This document shows positions 30,370-38,519 of a DNA stretch of 64,000 bases, in pieces. The position numbers and the translations under genes were made by a program. The stretch comes from Kitasatospora gansuensis (GTDB taxonomy: Bacteria; Actinomycetota; Actinomycetes; Streptomycetales; Streptomycetaceae). The first letter of the stretch is position 1, and the number at the start of each line of letters is the position of its first letter. Location: contig NZ_JACHJR010000001.1 of the NCBI RefSeq assembly GCF_014203705.1, positions 5,456,001 through 5,520,000 of the forward strand. The letters are read 5' to 3'. Below the pieces are notes generated by a model. The model had not been told where the DNA came from and made no database searches. It saw only the letters and a list, made by a program, of their open reading frames with translations.

Positions 30370-32099
30370 GCCGCCTCCTGCTCGGTGAGCTGGGAGAGCA
30401 CGATCTCCCGGTATGTCGGGTTGTCGGCCATCAGCTCGTGGTGGGTGCCGCTGCCGACCACGGCGCCCTCGTCCAGCACCACGATCCGGTCGGCGTCCCG
30501 GATGGTGGAGACCCGCTGGGCCACGATCAGCACCGCGGCCTCGGCGGTCTCCCGGGCCAGCGCCTTGCGCAGTCTGGCGTCGGTCGCGTAGTCGAGCGCG
30601 GAGAACGAGTCGTCGAACAGGTACACCTGCGGACGGCTGACCAGCGCGCGGGCGATCGCCAGCCGCTGGCGCTGACCACCCGACACGTTCGAGCCGCCCT
30701 GGGCGATCGGGGCGTCCAGGCCCTCGGCCAGCTGCTCGACGAAGTCCTTGGCCTGGGCCACCTCGAGCGCGTGCCAGAGCTCCTCGTCGGTGGCGTCCGG
30801 CTTGCCGTAGCGCAGGTTGCCGGCCACCGTGCCCGAGAACAGGTACGGCTTCTGCGGGACCAGGCCGACCGTCTCGGCGATCAGCACCGGGTCGAGCTCG
30901 CGGACGTTCACCCCGCCCAGCAGCACCTGGCCGCCGGTGGCGTCGAACAGCCGGGGCACCAGGCCGAGCAGGGTGGACTTGCCGCTGCCGGTGGAGCCGA
31001 TCACGGCGGTGGTCTGGCCGGGCCGGGCGATCAGGTCGATGCCGCGCAGCACCGGGGCCTCGGCGCCCGGGTAGCGGAACTCGACCGCGCGCAGCTCCAA
31101 CTGACCCCGGGTCAGCAGCTTCGTCACCGGGTCGGTGGGCGGCACCACGCTGCTGTCGGTGGCCAGCACCTCCTGGATCCGCTCGGCGCAGACCTCGGCG
31201 CGCGGCACCATCATGAACATGAAGGTGGCCATCATGACGCTCATCAGGATCTGCATCAGGTAGGAGATGAAGGCGGTCAGCGCGCCGATCTCCATGTCGC
31301 CGGAGTCGATCCGGTGCGCGCCGAACCAGATCACCGCGACGCTGGAGACGTTCACCACGAACATCACGCTGGGGAACATGAAGGACAGCAGCCGGCCGAC
31401 CTTGAGCGAGACGTCGGTCAGCTCGGTGTTGGCACCGGCGAAACGATCCTGTTCGTGACGGTCCTTCACGAAGGCCCGGATCACCCGGATCCCGGTGATC
31501 TGCTCGCGCAGCACCCGGTTCACCGTGTCGATCCTGGTCTGCATGGTGCGGAACTGCGGGCGCATCCGGCGGACCAGCACGGTCACCACGCCGCCCAGCA
31601 CCGGCACCACGACCAGCAACAAGGCGGACAGCGGCACGTCCTGGTTGAGCGCCATCAGGATGCCGCCGAAGCACATGATCGGCGCCGCCACCATCAGCGT
31701 GAAGCCCATCAGCACCAGCATCTGGACCTGCTGGACGTCGTTGGTGGTGCGGGTGATCAGCGAGGGCGCGCCGAAGGAGTTCAGCTCCCGGGCGGAGAAG
31801 CTCTGCACCCGGTCGAAGACGGCGGCCCGGATGTCCCGGCCGATCGCCATCGCGGTCCTGGCACCGTAGAAGACGGCGGCGACCGAGCAGATCGCCTGCA
31901 CCACGGTGACGCCGATCATCACCCCGCCGAGAGCCAGGATGTGTCCGGTGTCGCCCTTCACCACCCCGTTGTCGATGATGTCGGCGTTCAGGGCGGGCAG
32001 GTAGAGCGCTGCGAGGGTCGAGACGAGCTGGAGCAGCACCAGCAGGGTGATGGGCCGTGAGTACGGACCCAGATGGGCCCGCAGAAGTTTGATCAGCAC
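30366..32099 (-). CDS. ABC exporter, first subunit (degenerate ATP site)
   Basis: 577 aa, six transmembrane helices then an NBD. Walker A GSTGSGKST and signature NVSGGQRQRLAIARAL are canonical, whereas Walker B reads YLFDDSFSALD (Asp in place of the catalytic Glu) and the H-loop reads VAQRVST (Gln in place of His). This is the complement of the second subunit's changes, the pattern of TM287/288-type heterodimers with one consensus and one degenerate ATP site. Start GTG 32099, with no strong ribosome-binding site; TACGAA 15-10 bases upstream suggests a possible leaderless start. Confidence 0.92.
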   Translation of the reverse strand: MLIKLLRAHLGPYSRPITLLVLLQLVSTLAALYLPALNADIIDNGVVKGDTGHILALGGVMIGVTVVQAICSVAAVFYGARTAMAIGRDIRAAVFDRVQSFSARELNSFGAPSLITRTTNDVQQVQMLVLMGFTLMVAAPIMCFGGILMALNQDVPLSALLLVVVPVLGGVVTVLVRRMRPQFRTMQTRIDTVNRVLREQITGIRVIRAFVKDRHEQDRFAGANTELTDVSLKVGRLLSFMFPSVMFVVNVSSVAVIWFGAHRIDSGDMEIGALTAFISYLMQILMSVMMATFMFMMVPRAEVCAERIQEVLATDSSVVPPTDPVTKLLTRGQLELRAVEFRYPGAEAPVLRGIDLIARPGQTTAVIGSTGSGKSTLLGLVPRLFDATGGQVLLGGVNVRELDPVLIAETVGLVPQKPYLFSGTVAGNLRYGKPDATDEELWHALEVAQAKDFVEQLAEGLDAPIAQGGSNVSGGQRQRLAIARALVSRPQVYLFDDSFSALDYATDARLRKALARETAEAAVLIVAQRVSTIRDADRIVVLDEGAVVGSGTHHELMADNPTYREIVLSQLTEQEAA

Positions 32100-32280
32100 C
32101 GTGACACTTTCGTAGTCGGCCGGGGGAGTCGCACCTCATTTTCCGGGTTCCGGCGCGCCGTGTGGGGGTTTACGGTGGCTCGACCAAGCGGTTTTGTACT
32201 GTCTTTGCACGGGATAACGGTCAGGGTGCCAGCTCCTTTCACCCCCTTACGGATCGGCCGTCGAGCCCCTAGGCTGCTGA

Positions 32281-32309
32281 TTGCCAGCTTGTTACTCGCT
32301 GGTTAACCA
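32281..32309 (+). promoter_or_regulatory. Candidate promoter and palindrome upstream of acyl-CoA synthetase
   Basis: TTGCCA (32281-32286) and TAACCA (32304-32309) are separated by 17 bp. The -10 lies in a perfect 10-bp palindrome TGGTTAACCA (32300-32309), a possible operator. The divergent gap 32100-32378 otherwise shows nothing I can assign. Confidence 0.45.
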
Positions 32310-32378
32310 AGCAGCCGGTCGGCAGGCCCCCACGCCACCGCGCTCCACCCTCGGCCACCCGCCCCCCGGAGGTCCTCG

Positions 32379-34274
32379 TTGAGTTCCGCGCAGTCCACGA
32401 TCGACCGGCGTCCGCCCTCGGTGGCCCACCTCTTCCTGAGCCGTGTCGAGGCCACCCCGAATGGTGAGGCCTACCGGTTCCCCGTCCCCGTGGACGAGCA
32501 CGCGGCCGACGGCGCCCCCGGCGCCGAGCAGTGGCGCTCGCTGACCTGGGCGCAGACCGCGGAGCGCGTGACGGCCGTGGCGGCCGGTCTGATGTCGCTC
32601 GGCATCGGTCCCGAGGACCGGGTCGCGCTCTCCTCGTCCACCCGGATGGACTGGATCGTCGCCGACCTCGGCAACATGTGCGCCGGTGCGGCGACCACCA
32701 CGGTCTACCCGAGCACCAACGCCGAGGAGACCGCCTTCATCCTGGCGAACTCGGCCAGCCGCGCGATGTTCGCGGAGAACGCCGCCCAGCTCGCCAAGGT
32801 GGTCGCCCGCCGCGAGGAGCTGCCCGAGCTGCGTACCGTGATCCTGTTCGACGCCCCGAAGGGCGACGAGGAGACCGGCGGCCTCGAGGTCCTGTCGCTG
32901 GCCGAGCTGGAGCAGCGCGGCGCCGCACACCTGGCCGAGCACCCGGACGCGGTGACCAAGGCGGTCGAGGCGCTCGACCGCGAGCAGCTGGCCACGCTGA
33001 TATACACCTCGGGCACCACCGGCCGCCCCAAGGGCGTCCGCCTGGTGCACGACTGCTGGGCGTACGAGGGCGTGGCCCAGCAGGAGAGCGGCCTGCTCCG
33101 CTCGGACGACGTGCAGTTCATGTGGCTGCCGCTGTCGCACGTGTTCGGCAAGACCCTGATCTCGGGTCAGATCGCCACCGGTCACGTGATGGCGGTGGAC
33201 GGCCGGGTGGACCGGATCATCCACAACCTCCCGGTGATCCGGCCGACCATGATGGCCAGCGCCCCCCGGATCTTCGAGAAGGTCTACAACGGCATCGCCG
33301 GCAAGGCCCGGGCCCAGGGCGGCGCCAAGTACAAGATCTTCCTGTGGGCCGCCAAGGTCGCCCGGGACTACGCCCGGACCACCCAGGCCAACCGGATCGC
33401 CACCGGGCAGAACACCGCCCCGCTCGGTCTGACGATCCAGCACACGATCGCCGACAAGCTGGTCTACGCGAAGATCCGGGCGGCCTTCGGCGGCCGGATG
33501 CGCGGCGCCGTCTCCGGCAGCGCGGCGCTCGCCCCCGAGATCGGCTACTTCTTCGCCGGCGCGGGCGTGCCGGTGCTGGAGGGCTACGGCCTGACCGAGA
33601 CCAGCGCGGGCTCCACGGTCAACCGCGAGGAGGACTACCGGGTCGGCACCGTCGGGCAGCCGCTGCCCGGCACCGAGGTCCGGATCGCCGAGGACGGCGA
33701 GATCCTGCTCAAGGGCCCCGGCGTGATGCGCGGCTACCACAACCTCCCCGAGCAGACCGAAGAGGTGCTGGAGGCCGACGGCTGGTTCCACACCGGCGAC
33801 ATCGGCGAGCTGGACGGCGGCTTCCTGCGGATCACCGACCGCAAGAAGGACATGTTCAAGACCTCGGGCGGCAAGTACGTCGCGCCCAGCGAGGTGGAGG
33901 GCAAGTTCAAGGCGGTCTGCCCGTTCGTCAGCAACATCCTGGTGATCGGCAACGGCCGGAACTACTGCACCGCGCTGATCGGCCTGGACGAGGCGGTCAT
34001 CATGCCGTGGGCCGCCGAGCACGGCCTGGCGGGCAAGAGCTACGCCGAGGTGGTGGCCTCCCCGGAGGTGAACCAGCTGATCGAGGGCTTCGTGCAGCGC
34101 CTCAACGGCGAGCTGCAGCGCTGGCAGACCATCAAGAAGTTCACCCTGCTCCCGCGCGACCTGGACATCGAGCACGGCGAGCTGACCCCGAGCCTCAAGA
34201 TCAAGCGCCCGGTGGTCGAGCGGACCTACGCCGACGCGGTCACCGAGATGTACGCGGGCACCGTCGAGGCGTGA
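32379..34274 (+). CDS. Long-chain fatty acid-CoA ligase (FadD15-like)
   Basis: 631-aa AMP-forming acyl-CoA synthetase. The P-loop is IYTSGTTGRPKGVRL (about residue 208), with GYGLTETSAG (about 405) and the hinge/ATP motif DGWFHTGDIGELDGG and RKKDMFKTSGGKYVAPSEVE (about 490). It opens with PPSVAHLFLSRVEATPNGEA, the typical start of actinobacterial FadD15-type enzymes. It activates fatty acids to CoA thioesters for lipid synthesis or breakdown. TTG 32379 is the start, with GGAGG 6 bases upstream. A 16-bp inverted repeat follows the stop. Confidence 0.93.
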   Translation: MSSAQSTIDRRPPSVAHLFLSRVEATPNGEAYRFPVPVDEHAADGAPGAEQWRSLTWAQTAERVTAVAAGLMSLGIGPEDRVALSSSTRMDWIVADLGNMCAGAATTTVYPSTNAEETAFILANSASRAMFAENAAQLAKVVARREELPELRTVILFDAPKGDEETGGLEVLSLAELEQRGAAHLAEHPDAVTKAVEALDREQLATLIYTSGTTGRPKGVRLVHDCWAYEGVAQQESGLLRSDDVQFMWLPLSHVFGKTLISGQIATGHVMAVDGRVDRIIHNLPVIRPTMMASAPRIFEKVYNGIAGKARAQGGAKYKIFLWAAKVARDYARTTQANRIATGQNTAPLGLTIQHTIADKLVYAKIRAAFGGRMRGAVSGSAALAPEIGYFFAGAGVPVLEGYGLTETSAGSTVNREEDYRVGTVGQPLPGTEVRIAEDGEILLKGPGVMRGYHNLPEQTEEVLEADGWFHTGDIGELDGGFLRITDRKKDMFKTSGGKYVAPSEVEGKFKAVCPFVSNILVIGNGRNYCTALIGLDEAVIMPWAAEHGLAGKSYAEVVASPEVNQLIEGFVQRLNGELQRWQTIKKFTLLPRDLDIEHGELTPSLKIKRPVVERTYADAVTEMYAGTVEA

Positions 34275-34280
34275 GTCTTG

Positions 34281-34316
34281 TTGTCCGGTACGGTCCACCT
34301 GGGCCGTACCGGACAA
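34281..34316. terminator. 16-bp inverted repeat between fadD and hemW
   Basis: Arms 34281-34296 and 34301-34316 pair at all 16 positions (one G-U) around the loop ACCT. It starts 6 bp after the fadD stop and ends 8 bp before the hemW ATG. No T tract follows. It could terminate fadD or act as an operator for hemW, whose possible -10 (GACAAT, 34312-34317) lies in the right arm. Confidence 0.6.
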
Positions 34317-34323
34317 TGGGTAC

Positions 34324-35553
34324 ATGCCCTCCGCACTTCCCGACGGTGAACCGCTGCCGTCCGATGGTTCGCTGCCCGCCTCCGCCCTCGAAGGGCTGGG
34401 CGGGCGGCCGTTCGGTTTCTACCTGCACGTGCCGTACTGCGCCAGCCGCTGCGGCTACTGCGACTTCAACACCTACACCGCGACCGAGCTGCGCTCCTCC
34501 GGCGCGGTGGCCTCGCAGGAGACCTACGCCGACAACCTGGTGGCCGAGGTCCGGCTGGCCCGCCGGGTGCTCGGTGACGTGGACCTCCCGGTCGAGACGG
34601 TCTTCCTCGGCGGCGGCACCCCGACCCTGCTGCCCGCCGCCGACCTGGTGAAGGCGCTGGCCGCGATCCGGGACGAGTTCGGCCTGGCCCCCGGCGCCGA
34701 GGTGTCCACCGAGGCCAACCCGGAGTCGGTCGACCCCGCCTACCTGGCCGAGCTGCGCGAGGGCGGCTTCAACCGGCTCTCGTTCGGCATGCAGAGCGCC
34801 AAGCCGCACGTGCTCCAGCTGCTGGACCGGCACCACACCCCCGGCCGCCCGGAGGCCTGCGTCGCCGAGGCCCGCGCGGCGGGCTTCGAGCACGTCAACC
34901 TGGACCTGATCTACGGCACCCCCGGCGAGTCCGACGACGACTGGCGGGCCTCGCTGGACGCCGCGATCGGCGCCGGGCCCGACCACGTCTCGGCGTACTC
35001 GCTGATCGTCGAGGACGGCACCAAGCTGGCCGCCCGGGTCAAGCGCGGCGAGCTGCCGATGATCGACGACGACGTGCACGCCGACCGCTACCTGATCGCC
35101 GAGGAGGCGCTCTCCGCCGCCGGCTTCTCCTGGTACGAGGTCTCCAACTGGGCCACCTCGCCGGAAGGCCGCTGCCGCCACAACGAGCTCTACTGGACCG
35201 GCGCCGACTGGTGGGGCGCGGGCCCCGGCGCCCACAGCCACGTCGGCGGCGTCCGCTGGTGGAACGCCAAGCACCCCGCCGCCTACGCCCAGGCCCTCGC
35301 CGAGCAGCGCACCCCGGGTCAGGGCCGCGAGGTCCTCCCGGAGGAGGACCGCCGGGTCGAACGCATCCTGCTGGAGCTCCGGCTGCGCGAGGGCTGCCCG
35401 CTGGGCCTGCTGACCGCCGACGGCCTCCGCGCCGCCGAACGCGCGCTGGCCGACGGCCTGTTGGACGCCGACGCGTACGCTGACGGGCGGGCCGCGCTCA
35501 CCCTGCGCGGGCGGCTGCTGGCCGACGGCGTGGTCCGCGACCTGGTGGACTGA
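34324..35553 (+). CDS. hemW: Radical SAM heme chaperone HemW
   Basis: 409 aa. FYLHVPYCASRCGYCDF is the radical SAM CxxxCxxC cluster in its HemN/HemW form, here with an extra Cys-free spacing typical of HemW; GGGTPTLLP and SFGMQSAKPHVL follow. The C-terminal HemN-like domain includes HNELYWTGADWWGAGPGAHS. HemW inserts heme into respiratory proteins and is not the anaerobic coproporphyrinogen oxidase it was once called. ATG 34324 is probably leaderless. It stands near hrcA-dnaJ, as in other actinobacteria. Confidence 0.93.
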   Translation: MPSALPDGEPLPSDGSLPASALEGLGGRPFGFYLHVPYCASRCGYCDFNTYTATELRSSGAVASQETYADNLVAEVRLARRVLGDVDLPVETVFLGGGTPTLLPAADLVKALAAIRDEFGLAPGAEVSTEANPESVDPAYLAELREGGFNRLSFGMQSAKPHVLQLLDRHHTPGRPEACVAEARAAGFEHVNLDLIYGTPGESDDDWRASLDAAIGAGPDHVSAYSLIVEDGTKLAARVKRGELPMIDDDVHADRYLIAEEALSAAGFSWYEVSNWATSPEGRCRHNELYWTGADWWGAGPGAHSHVGGVRWWNAKHPAAYAQALAEQRTPGQGREVLPEEDRRVERILLELRLREGCPLGLLTADGLRAAERALADGLLDADAYADGRAALTLRGRLLADGVVRDLVD

Positions 35554-35628
35554 CCGTCAGCCTTTTGGGGACTGACCCCGGGGGCGGTCGCCCGATACCG
35601 TGGGAGCAGCCGTCCGAGGGAGCCAGTG

Positions 35629-35912
35629 ATGACAGCCGTGGATGACCGGATGATAACGATCTTCGAGAACCTGGAGGTTCCGGAGGGCATCAAGGCTGAG
35701 CTCATCAAGGGGGAAATCGTGATGATGGCCGGGCCCGACCGGGTTCACAACTTCATCGTGGAGAAGGCGTCTGCGTACTGCTCACCGACCTGAGCAGCGA
35801 CGACGTGCCGGACTACCGCTCCGAGGAGGTCAGCCGGTTCAAGGCTGCCGTCCCGGTCGAGGTGCTCGGGCTGACCCTGGAGACCGAGGAGTTCCAGACC
35901 TACTCGGACTGA
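35629..35912 (+). pseudogene. Degenerate Uma2 family (DUF820) gene
   Basis: From ATG 35629 the frame reads MTAVDDRMITIFENLEVPEG and on through the Uma2 N-terminal stretch KAELIKGEIVMMAGP, then stops at 35791-35793 after 54 codons. In another frame, from about 35769 to the stop at 35910-35912, comes a typical Uma2 C-terminus (PDYRSEEVSRFKAAVPVEVL, then ETEEFQTYSD). The middle of the usual 180-190-aa protein, including the PD-(D/E)xK nuclease core, is absent. So a frameshift and an internal deletion have destroyed it. Its end overlaps the convergent DUF3097 stop by 13 bp. Confidence 0.8.
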
Positions 35913-36727
35913 GCGGTCACGAAGTCGATCAGTTCCTCGACCCGGCCCAGCAGGGCCGGGTCGAGGTCGCGGTAGGAGTCGACCGAGGCCAGGATGCGCT
36001 TCCAGGCGGCGGGGGTGTCCTCGGGCCAGCCGAGGCGGCGGCAGACGCCGAGTTTCCACTCCTCGCCGCGCGGGACGTCGGGCCAGGCGGGGATGCCGAC
36101 GCTGGTGGGCTTCACGGCGGCCCAGACGTCGATGTAGGGGTGACCGACGATCAGGACCTCGGTACCGGTGACCTGTTGGGCGATCCGGTGTTCCTTGGTG
36201 CCGGGCAGCAGGTGGTCGACCAGGACGCCCAGGCGGCGGCCAGGGCCCGGGCCGAACTCGGCGACGATGGCGGGGAGGTCGTCGATGCCCTCCAGGTACT
36301 CGACCACCACGCCCTCGATCCGCAGGTCGTCGCCCCAGACCCGTTCGACCAGCTCGGCGTCGTGCCGGCCCTCCACGTAGATCCGGGACTCCCGGGCCAC
36401 CCGGGCCCGCGCACCGGGCACCGCGAGCGACCCGGAGGCGGTCACCTTCGGCCGGGCCGGGGCCGCCGCGACCGGGCGGACCAGGGTGACCACCCGCCCC
36501 TCCAGCAGGAAGCCGCGCGGCACCAGCGGGAACACCCGGTGCTTGCCGAAGCGGTCCTCCAGCGTGACGGTGAACCTCTCCGCCGTCCGCTCGCAGCGCA
36601 CCACCGCCCCGCAGAAACCGGTGGCCGCCTCCTCCACCACCAAGTCCCGCTCGGCCGCCACCTCGGGGGCGGGCTGCTGCCGCTTCCACGGCGGGGTGAG
36701 GTCCGGGCCGTACTCCCTGCTGCGCAT
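35900..36727 (-). CDS. DUF3097 family protein, Toprim-like
   Basis: 275 aa, an actinobacterial family usually next to hemW and hrcA. The N-terminal half is beta-rich (ATGFCGAVVRCERTAERFTV). The central part has RIYVEGRHDAELVERVWGDD and LGVLVDHLLPGTKEHRIAQQ: a conserved Glu in VEG followed about 65 residues later by a D-x(n)-E-like strand, the layout of Toprim domains such as ribonuclease M5. This is my inference. ATG 36727 gives the family start RSREYGPDLTPPWKRQ. No experimental function is known to me. Confidence 0.8.
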   Translation of the reverse strand: MRSREYGPDLTPPWKRQQPAPEVAAERDLVVEEAATGFCGAVVRCERTAERFTVTLEDRFGKHRVFPLVPRGFLLEGRVVTLVRPVAAAPARPKVTASGSLAVPGARARVARESRIYVEGRHDAELVERVWGDDLRIEGVVVEYLEGIDDLPAIVAEFGPGPGRRLGVLVDHLLPGTKEHRIAQQVTGTEVLIVGHPYIDVWAAVKPTSVGIPAWPDVPRGEEWKLGVCRRLGWPEDTPAAWKRILASVDSYRDLDPALLGRVEELIDFVTAQSE

Positions 36728-36782
36728 TCCACCGAGTCTACGAGAGCTGACCGGCCGTCACCCGGCAGCGTGTGACTCCGGC

Positions 36783-37367
36783 TCAGCCGTCCATGCCCGG
36801 GGCGCCCCAGACCGGGAACCAGCGGGTGAGGTCCTGTTCCAGGCGGAGGTCGTTGCCGAGGAGGGCCTTGACCTGGAGCTCCAGGGGGTTGTCGCGCTTC
36901 TCGCCGGGGAGTGGGGCGAAGGGGTAGAAGGTGCCGCGTTTGTAGAGGTAGACCAGGCCGAGGGGGCGGTCGGTGTCGTTGTGGAAGCCGACGATGGAGC
37001 AGAGGAGTTGGGGGCCGAAGCCGTTCGCCTCCAGTTCGCTGTTGACCGCGTGCAGGTCGTTGACCAGGGCGGGGAGGTCGTCGGGGGAGTGGCGGGCGAG
37101 CAGCCAGGTGTAGCCGTAGGAGTCCTGGGAGACCTCGACCGGGATGCCGCCGCGTTCGGTGTCGGCGTCGAGCAGGGCGCGGATCCGGGTGGCCACCTCG
37201 GTGAAGGCGGCGCCCTCGACGGCGGCGAAGCAGACCGAGCCGAGGCCGGTGGGGCGGAAGCCGGCGGCGGCCTCCAGGGTGAGGGCGGCGGAGGGGACGC
37301 CGAAGAGCTGGTCGAGGTCGGGCCGGACCGGCTTGCTGCGGCCGAAGAGGGCGTTCAGGAATCCCAT
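36783..37367 (-). CDS. pspAB: PspA-associated protein PspAB-like
   Basis: 194 aa. The sequence MGFLNALFGRSKPVRPDLDQ with LFGVPSAALTLEAAAGFRPT, a YTWLLARHSPDDLPALVNDL region and RLEQDLTRWFPVWGAPGMDG at the end matches the soluble protein found beside htpX in Streptomyces and named PspAB for its link to the phage-shock (PspA) response. AGGAG lies about 10 bases upstream of ATG 37367. It is 14 bp downstream of htpX, so the two form an operon for envelope or protein-quality stress. The naming rests on memory of context, so symbol confidence is moderate. Confidence 0.7.
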   Translation of the reverse strand: MGFLNALFGRSKPVRPDLDQLFGVPSAALTLEAAAGFRPTGLGSVCFAAVEGAAFTEVATRIRALLDADTERGGIPVEVSQDSYGYTWLLARHSPDDLPALVNDLHAVNSELEANGFGPQLLCSIVGFHNDTDRPLGLVYLYKRGTFYPFAPLPGEKRDNPLELQVKALLGNDLRLEQDLTRWFPVWGAPGMDG

Positions 37368-37381
37368 GGGGCGGTGGCTCC

Positions 37382-38299
37382 TCAGCGGCCGAGCTCGGCG
37401 GAGATCCGGCCGAGCTGCTCCAGCCGCTGCTCCAGCGACGGGTGGGTGGACATCAGTTGGCTCGCGGCCTCCCGGGCGCTCAGTGCCGGGGCGAAGTAGA
37501 AGGCGTTGTACGGCTGCGCCCGGCGCAGGTCCTCGCTCGGGATGGCGGCGATCTGGCCGGTCACCTTGGTCAGGGCGGAGGCCAGTGCGCTGGGCCGCCC
37601 GGTGAGCTGGGCGGCGGCCCGGTCGGCGGCCAGCTCGCGGTAGCGGGAGAGCAGCCGGGTGAGCAGGAAGCTGGCCGCGTAGACCACCATGCTGACCAGC
37701 GGGACCAGGATCATCGCGAGCGCCGCGTTGCTGTCGTTGCTGCGGCCGCGGCCGTTCATCAGGCCGCCGTACAGCGCGATCCGGGTGATCACCCCGGCCA
37801 GGACGCCGAGGAAGCCGGCGATGGTCATCACCGCCACGTCCCGGTGCGCGACGTGCGACAGCTCGTGCGCGAGCACGCCCTCCAGCTCCTCCGGCTCCAG
37901 TCGCCGGAGCAGGCCGGTGGTGACGCAGACCACGGCGCGTTCGGGGTTGCGGCCGGTGGCGAAGGCGTTCGGCATGTCGGTGACGGTGACCGCGACCCGG
38001 GGTTTGGGCATGTCGGCCAGGGCGCACAACCGGTCGATGGTGCCGTGCAGTTGCGGGTACTCCTCGGGCGTGACCTCGCGGGCGCCCATCGCCCGCTGGG
38101 TGATTTTGTCGCTGAACCAGAACTGGGCCACGAACAGCCCGCCGGAGATCAGTACGATCAGCGGCCAGGCCCCGCGGAGCAGCACTATCAGCAGTCCGGT
38201 GAAGCCGACGTAGAGCAGCCCGATCACGAACATCGTGGTGACCATCCGACCGGTCAGCCCGCGGTCGGGTGCGAAGCGGGAGTGCTGGCCTGACGACAT
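37382..38299 (-). CDS. htpX: Zinc metalloprotease HtpX
   Basis: 305-aa membrane protease that removes misfolded membrane proteins. Two N-terminal transmembrane helices (MFVIGLLYVGFTGLLIVLLR...), VTVTDMPNAFATGRNPERAV, the zinc motif LAHELSHVAHRDVAVM (about residue 145), two further helices, and the distal Glu region SRYRELAADRAAAQLTG are intact. Length fits. It is divergent from hrcA, with the CIRCE element in between, and is followed by the PspAB-like gene. Confidence 0.95.
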   Translation of the reverse strand: MSSGQHSRFAPDRGLTGRMVTTMFVIGLLYVGFTGLLIVLLRGAWPLIVLISGGLFVAQFWFSDKITQRAMGAREVTPEEYPQLHGTIDRLCALADMPKPRVAVTVTDMPNAFATGRNPERAVVCVTTGLLRRLEPEELEGVLAHELSHVAHRDVAVMTIAGFLGVLAGVITRIALYGGLMNGRGRSNDSNAALAMILVPLVSMVVYAASFLLTRLLSRYRELAADRAAAQLTGRPSALASALTKVTGQIAAIPSEDLRRAQPYNAFYFAPALSAREAASQLMSTHPSLEQRLEQLGRISAELGR

Positions 38300-38447
38300 G
38301 ACTGCTCCTTATGTCCGGATCTGTCGCTTTCGATGCTGCCACTTGCCGAAGGCATTCGGCGGGCGGCACGGGTGGGACAGCGGCAAGGATCACCAGGCGG
38401 CACCGTTCCTGCCGCCGGAGTCGGGCCTTACACTGGCAGGTACTGTC

Positions 38448-38474
38448 CTGGCACTCTGCCCAGCTGAGTGCCAG
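38448..38474. promoter_or_regulatory. CIRCE element (HrcA operator)
   Basis: CTGGCACTC-N9-GAGTGCCAG: the arms 38448-38456 and 38466-38474 are perfect reverse complements in the 9-9-9 CIRCE arrangement, matching GCACTC/GAGTGC of the consensus TTAGCACTC-N9-GAGTGCTAA. TACTGT (38441-38446) just upstream may be the -10 of hrcA, placing the operator over the start site. Classic HrcA autoregulation. Confidence 0.95.
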
Positions 38475-38519
38475 GGGACGGACCGGATCAGGACGAAGCG
38501 AAGACGGAGGTGCGTGGCC

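Noticed and set aside
28375..32139. 1,254-codon minus-strand open frame spanning both ABC genes
   Set aside because: Only its last 664 codons are a real protein (start ATG 30369, ATGA overlap). The upstream part is the antisense-frame shadow of the first ABC subunit and has no domain content.
32300..32309. TGGTTAACCA as a defined FadR-type operator
   Set aside because: A 10-bp palindrome alone is too short to name a regulator; kept only as part of a promoter candidate.
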